DNA of 64,000 nt from Planctomycetota bacterium (lineage in GTDB: Bacteria; Planctomycetota; PLA2), in contig JAJFFF010000001.1 of NCBI GenBank assembly GCA_021776785.1, positions 1 to 64,000 of the forward strand, written 5' to 3'. This document shows positions 1 to 7,712 of the stretch, piece by piece. Under the pieces are notes generated by a model. It worked only from the letters and a program-made list of their open reading frames with translations. It was not told the DNA's origin and searched no databases. Numbering within the stretch: position 1 is the first letter of the stretch; each line of letters opens with the position of its first letter. Made by a program: the position numbers and the translations under genes.

Positions 1-55
1 TCCGCGCAGTTGGCTAGCCCCGATCAGGAGCCAGATTTTTCACACGCCGCGCCCC

Positions 56-78
56 AAAAAAAACGGGCCGAGGACCCG
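56..78 (-). terminator. Rho-independent terminator of the lipoprotein gene
   Basis: Read on the minus strand this is a 6-bp stem (CGGGTC / GGCCCG with one T-G wobble), a CTC loop and a run of eight T. It lies 77 bases downstream of the stop codon at 155 and would end that transcript. I see no gene in bases 1-154. Confidence 0.75.
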
Positions 79-154
79 ATTGGCGCGAAATGGCGCGAAA
101 CGCCCCCCGCGATCCGCGCGGATTGACCTGGCTCCGTATGAGCGAGCTTGCTCT

Positions 155-1840
155 CTAGTCGCTTTCCGTTGCTAGCGCGGCGCGCAGGCGCATCCATGCA
201 TCGGCGATTGATTTGGGTGCTAGCCGTAGCGTGAAGCGCATCGCGTCGCCTTCGACCGTTGCGGCGAATGCCGCCGGGATGGACCAACGCAAACGGTGGT
301 TTTGCAGCCGCGCGCCGTCCTCGTGCCAGTATGGCGCGGCATCGCGCAGCCCGTCGAACAGCGCCGCCAAATCAACCGTACATGAAACCAACCGCTGCGG
401 GAACAGCGCGCTCACGTCCAGATCCTTGGCCGTTGTGGAGGCGTTGCCTGACTGAAGCTGATCGATGAGCGCTTCCATCGCCGCTCGCGAGCGCTTGCCG
501 ACGACCACGCAGATCTTGTTGTCGACGCGCGCCACGTGCATCAGGACCGGGCCGCGCAACAACATGCTGAGCGTCGCCAGAAACGGTCCGCCCGAGCGAC
601 GCCACGCGAGGTTGCGCTCGTGGTTGATCGATCCTCTGATCGACGAAACCTTGCAGCCGGCGCGCTCGAAGACCGCGCGCTTGAACTGCAACGCGCCCGG
701 TTCTCCGGCCGCCGCATCGAGGAGCGTCTGCATTTCATCGCTGCCGAAAAATCCGTCCACGGACCGATTGGGCGCGTGCGAAACAAGCATGGCCACGCCG
801 GACCCATCCGGCTCGAGATCAAGAACGATGCCGGCGTTTTGGCCGAGCACAGTGAGCGCGCGCTGCCATGCCCGACGAAACGCTGCCTGCTTTTCGGTTC
901 GCTCCGCGTACTTCGCCTGCGGGTCGAGTATGCCTTCCATGATCTGCGCGAGCAACGCGGCGTCCGTGCCCGTCTCCACGTACAGCGTCCCCTTCGGAGG
1001 AAGCGCGCTGAGTGCGGCGGAGTTCGTGGGCCTTAGCTCCGGGTGACGCAGGAGCTGTGCCATCTCGCTGTTGCCGCGCGAACCCGCGCGCATGTCGATG
1101 CGCACGCCGGCCACCGCGAACCGAGCGGTGAGATCCACGCGCTCGACGTGGATCGGCAGTTTGGGAACGAGGCGATTGAGCGGCGTGAGATCGATGCGCA
1201 GTTTTTCGAGTGCGCGCGTAAAGGTCGTCCCGATCGACTGAAGCCCCTCGGGTGTCGTGATTACGCTGCAATCGCCTGGCAGGAAAAATCCTTTGCGGTA
1301 GCTCGCGCGGTACGCAGCGATTGCATCGGGTTCGCCCGCCACGGCGTACAGCGCGTCCACCGCACGCATGCGCGCACCGCCGGCCTTTGCGTCCGTGCAC
1401 GGCAAGATTGCTACCCAACTCGACTCGGAGAACACGAGGGCGAACGGTTTTGTCGCGCTGATCCGCACGTCGGACGAGATCCCGAGAAGGCTCTTGAGCG
1501 CATGGCCGGGGGAGAGGTCGGGGAGGCCTAGGTCCGGTGCGATTTCGCGGATCTTGCTCAGCGCGGTCGCGGCTTCACGCTGCAACACGACCAACGCGTC
1601 GAACCGAACGACGGTGTGCGCGCCTTCCGGGTAATACGTGGCTAACGGATCGGGAACCAGCCCGACGACCGATAGCGAAGCCTTGCCTTTGGTCGGGTTG
1701 CGCTTGTTGCTCAGGATGCGGTCGCCAACCGAGCGCTGGCGCGCTTCCACTTGCAACTTGGCGGAAAGCGATCGATCCCGGAATCCGGTATCGCCGCACG
1801 AGGCGACGAGCAAAAACAAAACGAGGGCGTAGCGACGCAT
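155..1840 (-). CDS. Lipoprotein of unknown function, DUF3352-like
   Basis: 561-residue protein. It starts with a lipoprotein signal: hydrophobic residues 5-13 and a perfect lipobox VASC with the acylated Cys at 15. The rest is a soluble mixed alpha/beta chain with no catalytic motif that I recognise. Its layout (phrases such as 'VRFDALVVLQREA' near the N-terminus, a repeated domain of strands and helices, and a C-terminal 'measurement' style domain) resembles the exported proteins at 23105, 24876 and 26629. I therefore place it in a loose DUF3352-like family; this is by eye, not by a search. The function is unknown. The start is the ATG directly before the signal peptide, and a terminator follows the stop. 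Confidence 0.75.
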   Translation of the reverse strand: MRRYALVLFLLVASCGDTGFRDRSLSAKLQVEARQRSVGDRILSNKRNPTKGKASLSVVGLVPDPLATYYPEGAHTVVRFDALVVLQREAATALSKIREIAPDLGLPDLSPGHALKSLLGISSDVRISATKPFALVFSESSWVAILPCTDAKAGGARMRAVDALYAVAGEPDAIAAYRASYRKGFFLPGDCSVITTPEGLQSIGTTFTRALEKLRIDLTPLNRLVPKLPIHVERVDLTARFAVAGVRIDMRAGSRGNSEMAQLLRHPELRPTNSAALSALPPKGTLYVETGTDAALLAQIMEGILDPQAKYAERTEKQAAFRRAWQRALTVLGQNAGIVLDLEPDGSGVAMLVSHAPNRSVDGFFGSDEMQTLLDAAAGEPGALQFKRAVFERAGCKVSSIRGSINHERNLAWRRSGGPFLATLSMLLRGPVLMHVARVDNKICVVVGKRSRAAMEALIDQLQSGNASTTAKDLDVSALFPQRLVSCTVDLAALFDGLRDAAPYWHEDGARLQNHRLRWSIPAAFAATVEGDAMRFTLRLAPKSIADAWMRLRAALATESD

Positions 1841-1978
1841 ATTGTGCAGTTCTCCGCTCTCCTATCGGAATTGCGTGCCGCCTTGCTGAAACGAGGCGGT
1901 CGGGCCGCAGCCTGGCGACCTAAATCAAGTCCACGAAAAAACTTATGCGGACATGTCTTCGGGTCCCGGCGCGGGCCG

Positions 1979-3208
1979 CTACTTCGTCTTCGGGGTCGAG
2001 CGGGTGTCGGCCCGGTGCTTGAGATCGAACTCGTGCTTGGTGTCGAAGGCGTGCGCGAGGTCGAACTTGTGGATCGGATGCCCTTCGGGGTGCTGCACGT
2101 CGAATTCGTGTTCGAGATCGAAGTCGTGCTTTCTGTCCCCGTCGGGGTGCTGCAGGTCGTATTCGTGGGCGAGGTCGAACTCGTGTTTTGGATCCCAGTT
2201 GTGGAGTCGATGCACGCAGGCAACCCGACGCCCGTCCGCGTTGAGATCAAACGCATGCCTGCGATGCACGCACGGCACGCGGTGCTCGCAATCGACGCGG
2301 TGCACGCACGCCATCTTGTGCCGGCACTTCTCGTAGTGGGTGCAATCGACGCGGTGGCTACAAGCCATTTTGTGTTCGCAGTCTTTTAGGTGACGGCAGT
2401 CAACCTTGTGCACGCACGCCGTTCTGTGTTCGCAGTCGGTGCGATGGGTGCAGGCCACTTGAACGCGATCCCAAATCGGGCTCCGGCGTTTTTTGACATC
2501 GGCCGGAAGCGGGCGCAAGGCGCCGCGCGCGATGAACTCCTCGCCCGCGCGATAGGCTGCGTCCAGGTCTCCGACGGACTGCCGGAAGCCGAGCAGGAAC
2601 GACGCGGAGCGCTCGTGAGGCGTCCCGTGGTGGTGCGGCGACGCGAACGCGTGGTCGCCCTTTGCAAAGAGCGTCTTGGCAAACGCGCGCACCTTGCGAC
2701 GGCTCTTGAAATCCTTGCCCGCGCGTCGGCCGAGGTACCAACCCGCGAGATAGTCCGCGTGAAGTTCTCGTTCCCTTCCAACCAGGCGACTGCCGCGCTG
2801 CCACTGCACAATGTGGCTGCACTCGTGCGCCATGATGCCCGCCAACGCAATGGCGGCGTGATCCCCGACGTAGACCTGCTCGCGCAAGAGACGACGCCCC
2901 AGCGCGATCGTTCCCAACGTCTTGGGTGCGATCGATGAGAGAGAAGCCCACGCTTGAGGTGATGGGCGGTCATCCAAAATGCGAACGTCGGGCGTCACAC
3001 CGAACCGCTCGCGCAGACTTGCCATTTCGCGTTGGATCGCGCGATCGATTTCCGCGTTGCCCGTGTCCTCGAAGAACTCGTCGCGGGTCGGCTGCTCCGC
3101 GGACAGGCAGCGTCCGGTGACCGGCGCTTGGTCTCCCAGTACCGGAACCGGCGAGAGGGAAAGACATGTAGTCAGCGCAAGCGCAGCAAATACCTGACGG
3201 AGCGCCAT
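1979..3208 (-). CDS. Secreted zinc metallopeptidase with Cys-His hexapeptide repeat tail
   Basis: 409 residues. Residues 1-25 form a signal peptide. The catalytic region has HECSH at 128-132 (zinc ligands H128 and H132, catalytic E129) and downstream ELHAD with E148 as probable third ligand, as in gluzincin-type neutral zinc metallopeptidases. From residue 251 the protein becomes a pure repeat. First come eleven consecutive six-residue units of the form x-C-x-H-x-x (251-316). A divergent spacer and one more CxH unit follow, then hexads of the form H-x-F-D-L-x to residue 398. That gives 12 CxH motifs and a very large number of His residues, so heavy metal binding is likely (inference). An in-frame ORF extends upstream to 3508 but would overlap the next gene. 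The ATG at 3208 precedes the signal peptide and lies 50 bases after that gene's stop, suggesting co-transcription. Peptidase call is firm; the role of the tail is unknown. Confidence 0.82.
   Translation of the reverse strand: MALRQVFAALALTTCLSLSPVPVLGDQAPVTGRCLSAEQPTRDEFFEDTGNAEIDRAIQREMASLRERFGVTPDVRILDDRPSPQAWASLSSIAPKTLGTIALGRRLLREQVYVGDHAAIALAGIMAHECSHIVQWQRGSRLVGRERELHADYLAGWYLGRRAGKDFKSRRKVRAFAKTLFAKGDHAFASPHHHGTPHERSASFLLGFRQSVGDLDAAYRAGEEFIARGALRPLPADVKKRRSPIWDRVQVACTHRTDCEHRTACVHKVDCRHLKDCEHKMACSHRVDCTHYEKCRHKMACVHRVDCEHRVPCVHRRHAFDLNADGRRVACVHRLHNWDPKHEFDLAHEYDLQHPDGDRKHDFDLEHEFDVQHPEGHPIHKFDLAHAFDTKHEFDLKHRADTRSTPKTK
2015..2458 (-). repeat. Coding repeat: Cys-x-His and His-x-Phe-Asp hexapeptides
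   Basis: Encodes residues 251-398 of the metallopeptidase. The period is 18 bases (six codons). The first half reads ACTHRT, DCEHRT, ACVHKV, DCRHLK and so on; the second half reads HEFDLA, HEYDLQ, HDFDLE, HEFDVQ, HKFDLA. The Cys and His positions are invariant within the first block while the other residues vary, which indicates selection on the metal-binding residues and not a recent DNA slippage event. Confidence 0.9.
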
Positions 3209-3258
3209 AGGGAGATCGTAACCGCTCGCGGAGCCGCGTAGCGCGGCGGAACCGCGTT

Positions 3259-6012
3259 TTACCGCTTTCGGACCTTGAGTCTGTGGAGCGAAAACGACTC
3301 GAACAGCGGCTGGCGGCCCCAAGTCATCAGCCCAACGCCGAATGACGGGAGCGCTTCGGCGTCCACGCGGTCGAACAGCATCACGCCGTTGATCGAGACC
3401 CACCACTTGCGCCCGATCCGCCGGATCACCAGCTCGTATTCCTCGGCTTCCTTGACCGCGACGCCGCGCTGGAGGTAGTAGAGGCGATCGTAGCGGTACC
3501 AGTGGCACCGCATCTTCTTATCCGCTTGATCGAACACGAGGCTGTGCCCGGACTGGCCGTCGTTCTCGTTTTCCCCGTCGATCGTCACGCCGAACTTCGC
3601 GGGCAGACCCTTGCCCGGGATCGTGAGTTTTAGCTCCATCGAACGTGTCTTCGCGAGTTCCTCGGACTGCAACCACATGATGTTGGCCGGCCCATCCTTC
3701 GGCTTGTCCGGATCGACTTTGAACCGGAACCACAGTCCGCGCTTGGCGGTCTCTTTGGGGCGCAGCCGTCCACCCTGCGCCTGAAATCCACCGACGCCAG
3801 TCGTCCAGCGCGCGGGCGCGAAGCTCTTGAATTCATCGACGAGGAGTTTGTGCGACGTCGTCTTGGGTTCGCGATAGGCGAGCTTCTCCTCGTGGTTTTT
3901 AAGCGAGTGCCGCAGCGACGGCAGCGTCGAGCCGTCGCGTGCCGTGACCCGCATCAAAAAGCCCCACGGGTTTTTCTCGTTATGGACCTTCAACAAAAGT
4001 CGGTTCCATCCGGGGCGCAACGTGATGTCCGCAAAGTCGTCGTCGAACCGAAAGCGCCGTGAAGTCTCCCGCTTCTCCGCGAGCTCGCCGTTAACGTAGA
4101 GCGCGTGCCCGTCATTGCTCCCGATCCAAGCTGTGGCGTCCGTTGCGCGGTCGACGTAGACGTAACTGAGCGCGAACGCGCACGCGAAATCGGGATATCC
4201 AAATCCCTGCTGATCGAGATCGACGTAGCCGTCGGGCCGGACGTTCGCATCGCGCCACGTCCCGACCTCTTTGTTGAACAACACTTCTTTTTGCGTCGGG
4301 TCGTAGTGCGTTTCGACGGGGTAGACCACGTACTTTGTTTGGCCGCGCGCGTGAAACGGACCGAGGATCCGGTACGCCTCGATGATGCCGAGCTGTTTGC
4401 GAACCGCCGCGGCCTTGTCGTGGTTTTGCTGCTGCATCACCGCGCGCAACAAGCCATAGCGCGCGCGCGCGGCGATCCACCCGTCCGGCCGCTGGCGCAA
4501 GATGTCTTCGAAGTGCGCTTCGGCGTCCGGGTACGCGTTGCGCATCAGCATCTCTTCGCCGACGCGGGTCGCGTAGAGAAAGCTCTGCGACTCCCCGGGC
4601 ACGCGCGAGTAGTCGCCGCGGCGCACGGGCCATCCCCAGCGTTTGAGCTGATCCAAGACGTCGGCGCCGTACTCGGTGGCGAGCATGTAGCCGAAATATC
4701 GCATCAGCTGGTGCTCGCGCTCCGGCCAAGCCCCCATCTGCGCCTCGCGCATGCGGTGCAGCACCCTGCGATAGGGCGCCCAGTCGTACGGAGCCTCGCC
4801 CGGCGGCAGAAAGCTAAACAGAAATCCTGCGGACGGACGGTACGGCTGCACCAGGAAATAGCGTTGGGCGCGTCCCAGATAAAACCGCACAAACTGATCG
4901 CGGCACGCCGTGATGAAGCTTTGCGCCGCCTTCGTTTGGTTGAGCGAATCGAGTGTAAAGCCGGCCGCGAAGTCGGCGAGCCCCTCGGTGAACCCCTGGT
5001 GCAGCCAGCCGCGACCAAAGATGCAGTGGCCGAGCTCGTGGTAGTGCAGCGTTCCCGAAACCGGCGCGCGAATCGCGCTATCCCCGATGCGGATGATTTT
5101 GCCGCCGCCCATGCCGCCGCCGAACGCGAATGTCTCTTGGTAATAGATCGCGATACGCACGCCGTTATTGGTGAGCGGCTGATTGGTCAGGTCCGATTGA
5201 AAGATGTACGCGAGGTCCATCATCATGCGATCGCGCGCGGTCAGCGCTTCGACAAACTTCTTGGGGCCGAGGTACATGAAGTGGCGCGACGTCACGACCG
5301 CGAGTCGTTCGAAACGCTCGTCATTGATAACGATCTTGGCCGCTTGGATCTCGGCGGGCGGGTAGTCGCGGCCCGCGCGCAACTCCGCCTCGACGCGCAG
5401 CTTGCGCGCCGCCTCCTTGATCTCGTGCCCGTCGCCGTGCACCGCTAAGTCTTTCGCGAGCGCGACGACCGCGCCGTACGCGCGTTGCTCCAACAGCGCC
5501 TGCGCCTCTTTCAAGATCGCTTTGTCGGTTTTCTTGTCCGCTTTGAGTTGCTTGAAACGCTTGAGGTCGGCGCGCGACGGTCTTGTGAGCTGGTTGATCA
5601 GGTTGTTGATCTTGCCGAGTTCGCGCTTACCCGCGTCGGTTTCGGGCCCGCCCAACTGTTCGATCATGGCGCGGCGCACGATGATCGCCGCGTGTCGCTT
5701 GCTCGCCCCGGCGAGTTTGTCGGCCGCCTTGCCGAGTACGCGGTGCACTTCCGCTAGGTAGTGACTTCGAAGCTTCGCGCGCTCGCGCGCGTTGATCCGC
5801 CGCGGCGTCCCCCAACCGGCGGCCAAGTACGCATCGCGCAGGCGCGCTTTTGTCTTGGTGTCCTCGGTGCTGCGGAGCGCCGTCTCATAAGACGCCAACG
5901 CCTCGAGCTTGCGGCCGGCGGACAACGCCGCCCGCGCCTGCTCCTCGGCGGCGACGAGTTCGGAGGAAGGAGCCAGCAAAAGGAGGGCGGCGACGGCGAG
6001 CACGACCCGCAT
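3259..6012 (-). CDS. Large secreted zinc metallopeptidase with C-terminal sugar-binding-like domains
   Basis: 917 residues. A signal peptide covers residues 1-21 (hydrophobic VVLAVAALLLLAP). A helical, TPR-like region runs to about 200. The peptidase domain follows with HELGH at 325-329 and a second motif TEGLADF around 342-348 that supplies the glutamate ligand (E343); this is the gluzincin pattern. A TPR-like stretch follows around 470-520. The C-terminal 400 residues look like two beta-sandwich domains: one with 'NDGHALYVNG', typical of carbohydrate-binding or PA14-like modules, and a final one resembling LamG/DUF1080 ('SINGVMLFDR'). It probably acts outside the cytoplasmic membrane. An ORF extension to 6198 would overlap the PilZ gene, and the ATG at 6012 directly precedes the signal peptide, so I use that start. 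The gene at 1979-3208 follows 50 bases downstream. Confidence 0.8.
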   Translation of the reverse strand: MRVVLAVAALLLLAPSSELVAAEEQARAALSAGRKLEALASYETALRSTEDTKTKARLRDAYLAAGWGTPRRINARERAKLRSHYLAEVHRVLGKAADKLAGASKRHAAIIVRRAMIEQLGGPETDAGKRELGKINNLINQLTRPSRADLKRFKQLKADKKTDKAILKEAQALLEQRAYGAVVALAKDLAVHGDGHEIKEAARKLRVEAELRAGRDYPPAEIQAAKIVINDERFERLAVVTSRHFMYLGPKKFVEALTARDRMMMDLAYIFQSDLTNQPLTNNGVRIAIYYQETFAFGGGMGGGKIIRIGDSAIRAPVSGTLHYHELGHCIFGRGWLHQGFTEGLADFAAGFTLDSLNQTKAAQSFITACRDQFVRFYLGRAQRYFLVQPYRPSAGFLFSFLPPGEAPYDWAPYRRVLHRMREAQMGAWPEREHQLMRYFGYMLATEYGADVLDQLKRWGWPVRRGDYSRVPGESQSFLYATRVGEEMLMRNAYPDAEAHFEDILRQRPDGWIAARARYGLLRAVMQQQNHDKAAAVRKQLGIIEAYRILGPFHARGQTKYVVYPVETHYDPTQKEVLFNKEVGTWRDANVRPDGYVDLDQQGFGYPDFACAFALSYVYVDRATDATAWIGSNDGHALYVNGELAEKRETSRRFRFDDDFADITLRPGWNRLLLKVHNEKNPWGFLMRVTARDGSTLPSLRHSLKNHEEKLAYREPKTTSHKLLVDEFKSFAPARWTTGVGGFQAQGGRLRPKETAKRGLWFRFKVDPDKPKDGPANIMWLQSEELAKTRSMELKLTIPGKGLPAKFGVTIDGENENDGQSGHSLVFDQADKKMRCHWYRYDRLYYLQRGVAVKEAEEYELVIRRIGRKWWVSINGVMLFDRVDAEALPSFGVGLMTWGRQPLFESFSLHRLKVRKR

Positions 6013-6166
6013 TATTCCCGATCCGGCGGCAAAAATTGATGCCGAGACGGCCCGCGCCTCGGAATTGTGGCGCGGTTTCGTCGTCTTCCGTCTCGCAACG
6101 GACCTCTCGCGCGCCGAACGGCGGCGCGGGGTTTGACCGCGCGCAGAATCAGCCGATAACCGATGA

Positions 6167-6559
6167 GTGAGTGAGTTGAATCGGAGTCCGGGCGTCACCG
6201 TGGAGCGACGGGACTACCCCCGAGTGATCGCTCCGTTTCAGGTGCGATGCAGCATCTGCGGCCGCAATCGCCGCGAAATCCCGGGGTTTACCAAGGATTT
6301 GGGGCTGGGCGGCCTGCGTTTTGTCGCCCCGAGTAGCAACGCCGTGGTCGGCGATCACGTCGCGCTCGAGGTCACGGTGCCCGGATTTGAGGCGCCGCTC
6401 TATTTTCTCGGCGAAGTCATGCGCGTCGCTGCGGCCGACGAGAGCGGCACAGAAGTCGCCTGCCGCTTCGATTGGATTGGCAGCTCCCAGGGCTATCGCG
6501 ACAAATTAGCGAGTTTTTTAAACGCGCACGGTTTGGCCGTTCCGACCGGCCCCGCTTGA
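6167..6559 (+). CDS. PilZ domain protein (putative c-di-GMP receptor)
   Basis: 130 residues with a GTG start. The PilZ fingerprint is visible: an arginine-rich motif RRDYPR near residue 14-19, matching RxxxR, then DLGLGG around 45-50 at the place of (D/N)xSxxG. The usual serine is glycine here, so c-di-GMP affinity could be reduced. The rest is a small beta barrel ('FEAPLYFLGEVMRV') with a short C-terminal helix. It is divergent from the metallopeptidase at 3259-6012 and is followed 80 bases later by the DUF4332-like gene on the same strand. A GGDEF/HD-GYP pair elsewhere in the window (41861-44503) shows that c-di-GMP signalling is present. Confidence 0.75.
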   Translation: MSELNRSPGVTVERRDYPRVIAPFQVRCSICGRNRREIPGFTKDLGLGGLRFVAPSSNAVVGDHVALEVTVPGFEAPLYFLGEVMRVAAADESGTEVACRFDWIGSSQGYRDKLASFLNAHGLAVPTGPA

Positions 6560-6639
6560 CAGCGACCGGATCCCTCTTGGAGACTGGGGGTCGCGGAGAC
6601 GGCTGGCGTCCCGCGACGACTCCCTGTCGAGAGGAAAAC

Positions 6640-7047
6640 ATGAGCTACCCCATCCAAGAAGTGCAAGGCATTGGCCCCGCGTATAGCGAGAAGCTGGCGG
6701 GCGCCGGCATCAAAAACACGAGCGATTTCTTGACGCTTTGCTGCGACAAGAAGGGCCGGACGACGATTGCGAGCAAGACCGAGATCAGCGAGTCGCTGAT
6801 CCTCACCTGGGCGAACCAGGCTGACTTGATGCGCATTTCCGGCATCGGGCCGCAGTTCGCTGAGCTTTTGCAGGCGTCCGGCGTGGACACCGTCAAAGAA
6901 CTCAAGATGCGCAACTCCGCAAACCTCGCCACGAAGATGGCGGAGGTGAACGGCGCGAAGAACCTCGCGAAGTCGGTTCCGGCGCCGACGATGATTTCGG
7001 ATTGGATCGAGAAGGCTAAGTCGACCGAGCCTACGATTACGCATTAG
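6640..7047 (+). CDS. Helix-hairpin-helix protein, DUF4332-like
   Basis: 135 residues. Two helix-hairpin-helix signatures are visible: VQGIGPAYSEKLAGAGI (about 8-24) and ISGIGPQFAELLQASGV (about 67-83). Such G-I-G motifs bind DNA backbones non-specifically in many proteins; in the DUF4332 family their role is not established. The short segment 'TTIASKTEISESLILTWANQADLMRI' between them is typical of the family. The ATG at 6640 is preceded by a good ribosome-binding site (AGAGG, 7 bases upstream). A longer in-frame ORF upstream is rejected because it would overlap the PilZ gene. The intergenic repeat cluster and a strong terminator lie directly downstream, so the repeats are probably in its 3' untranslated region. 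Confidence 0.8.
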   Translation: MSYPIQEVQGIGPAYSEKLAGAGIKNTSDFLTLCCDKKGRTTIASKTEISESLILTWANQADLMRISGIGPQFAELLQASGVDTVKELKMRNSANLATKMAEVNGAKNLAKSVPAPTMISDWIEKAKSTEPTITH

Positions 7048-7062
7048 CGCTGCGTTGTCTAT

Positions 7063-7360
7063 GGCCCAACGGTGTCACTTGGCCCAACATCTGACGATGC
7101 GGTGTTGATTGGCCCAACATCTGACGATGTGGTGTTGATTGGCCCAACATCTGACGATGCGGTGTTGATTGGCCCAACATCTGACGATGTTGGAGCTTTG
7201 ATGCTCGTTTGGTTTGGCACCAATTCGGTTGCGCCTTGTCGCCTCTGGCGGCGTTTGTGGGTGCGGCATCGGTGTGCGCCGCGTCGCGTTTGGCGGCGTT
7301 TTTTGGGTGCGGCATCGGTGTGCGTCCTTGTCGCCTTTGATGGCGTTTTTGGGTGCTTGA
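7063..7360 (+). repeat. Composite intergenic repeat, cluster 1
   Basis: Three kinds of module. From 7081 there are four head-to-tail 30-base units beginning GGCCCAACATCTGACGATG, with alternating C/T at unit position 20. The last unit leads into the full element at 7173: a perfect 8-bp hairpin CCAACATC-TGAC-GATGTTGG, then a module with GGTTTGGCACCAATTCGG, then a CGCCTCTGGCG hairpin. From 7237 there are three further units of about 45 bases sharing GGGTGCGGCATCGGTGTGCG. The same element recurs at 17531-18000. No protein is supported on either strand. Not a CRISPR: the units are contiguous, without unique spacers. Confidence 0.85.
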
Positions 7361-7392
7361 CTTGACCGTTGGTGATCGATTTTGAATTACGT

Positions 7393-7432
7393 GCGCGCGT
7401 GTCGCCTCCCGGCGATGCGCGCGCTTTTTTTT
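7393..7432 (+). terminator. Strong rho-independent terminator after repeat cluster 1
   Basis: A 14-bp stem (7393-7406 with 7411-7424, two G-T wobbles), TCCC loop and eight T. It closes the transcript that begins with the PilZ and DUF4332-like genes, or a separate RNA covering the repeat cluster. From 7433 to 7712 I see only a weak inverted repeat (GCCGTAG 7495-7501 / CTACGGC 7541-7547) and no gene. Confidence 0.85.
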
Positions 7433-7712
7433 GCCCGACGTGTCTGGGCCTTCGCATGCTCGGTTGTTGATGAGCGCGTAGCGACCATCCACCCGCCGTA
7501 GCCTCCGCATCGGCGGGGCGTAGGCGGGACGTAGGCGAGACTACGGCCGCGTGGGGGCCGGGCGCCGTGTTCGCGGGTTCACCACGCATGGCGTTTGAGC
7601 GTCGCCGTGGGCCACCCGTCCAACGCGTCATGAAGCTGGTTCGGACCAATCCTCGCCGCGGGCGGGCCGTGTTCATGATCTGTTCCTTCGCTCATGGGAC
7701 AATGCCAACCGC

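Noticed and set aside
3209..3508. N-terminal extension of the Cys-His metallopeptidase
   Set aside because: It would overlap the upstream metallopeptidase gene and place the signal peptide in the middle.
4105..5448. Long plus-strand frame of about 447 codons
   Set aside because: Antisense to the large metallopeptidase with the HELGH motif; no domain seen.
6013..6198. N-terminal extension of the large metallopeptidase
   Set aside because: It overlaps the PilZ gene and precedes a clear signal peptide start.
7081..7192. CRISPR-like tandem units
   Set aside because: The 30-base units are contiguous and nearly identical with no unique spacers, and there are no cas genes.
7037..7676. Minus-strand reading frames through repeat cluster 1 (HRQMLGQSTP repeats)
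   Set aside because: The frames only translate the DNA repeat; different frames are open in the two clusters and neither has a credible start or domain.
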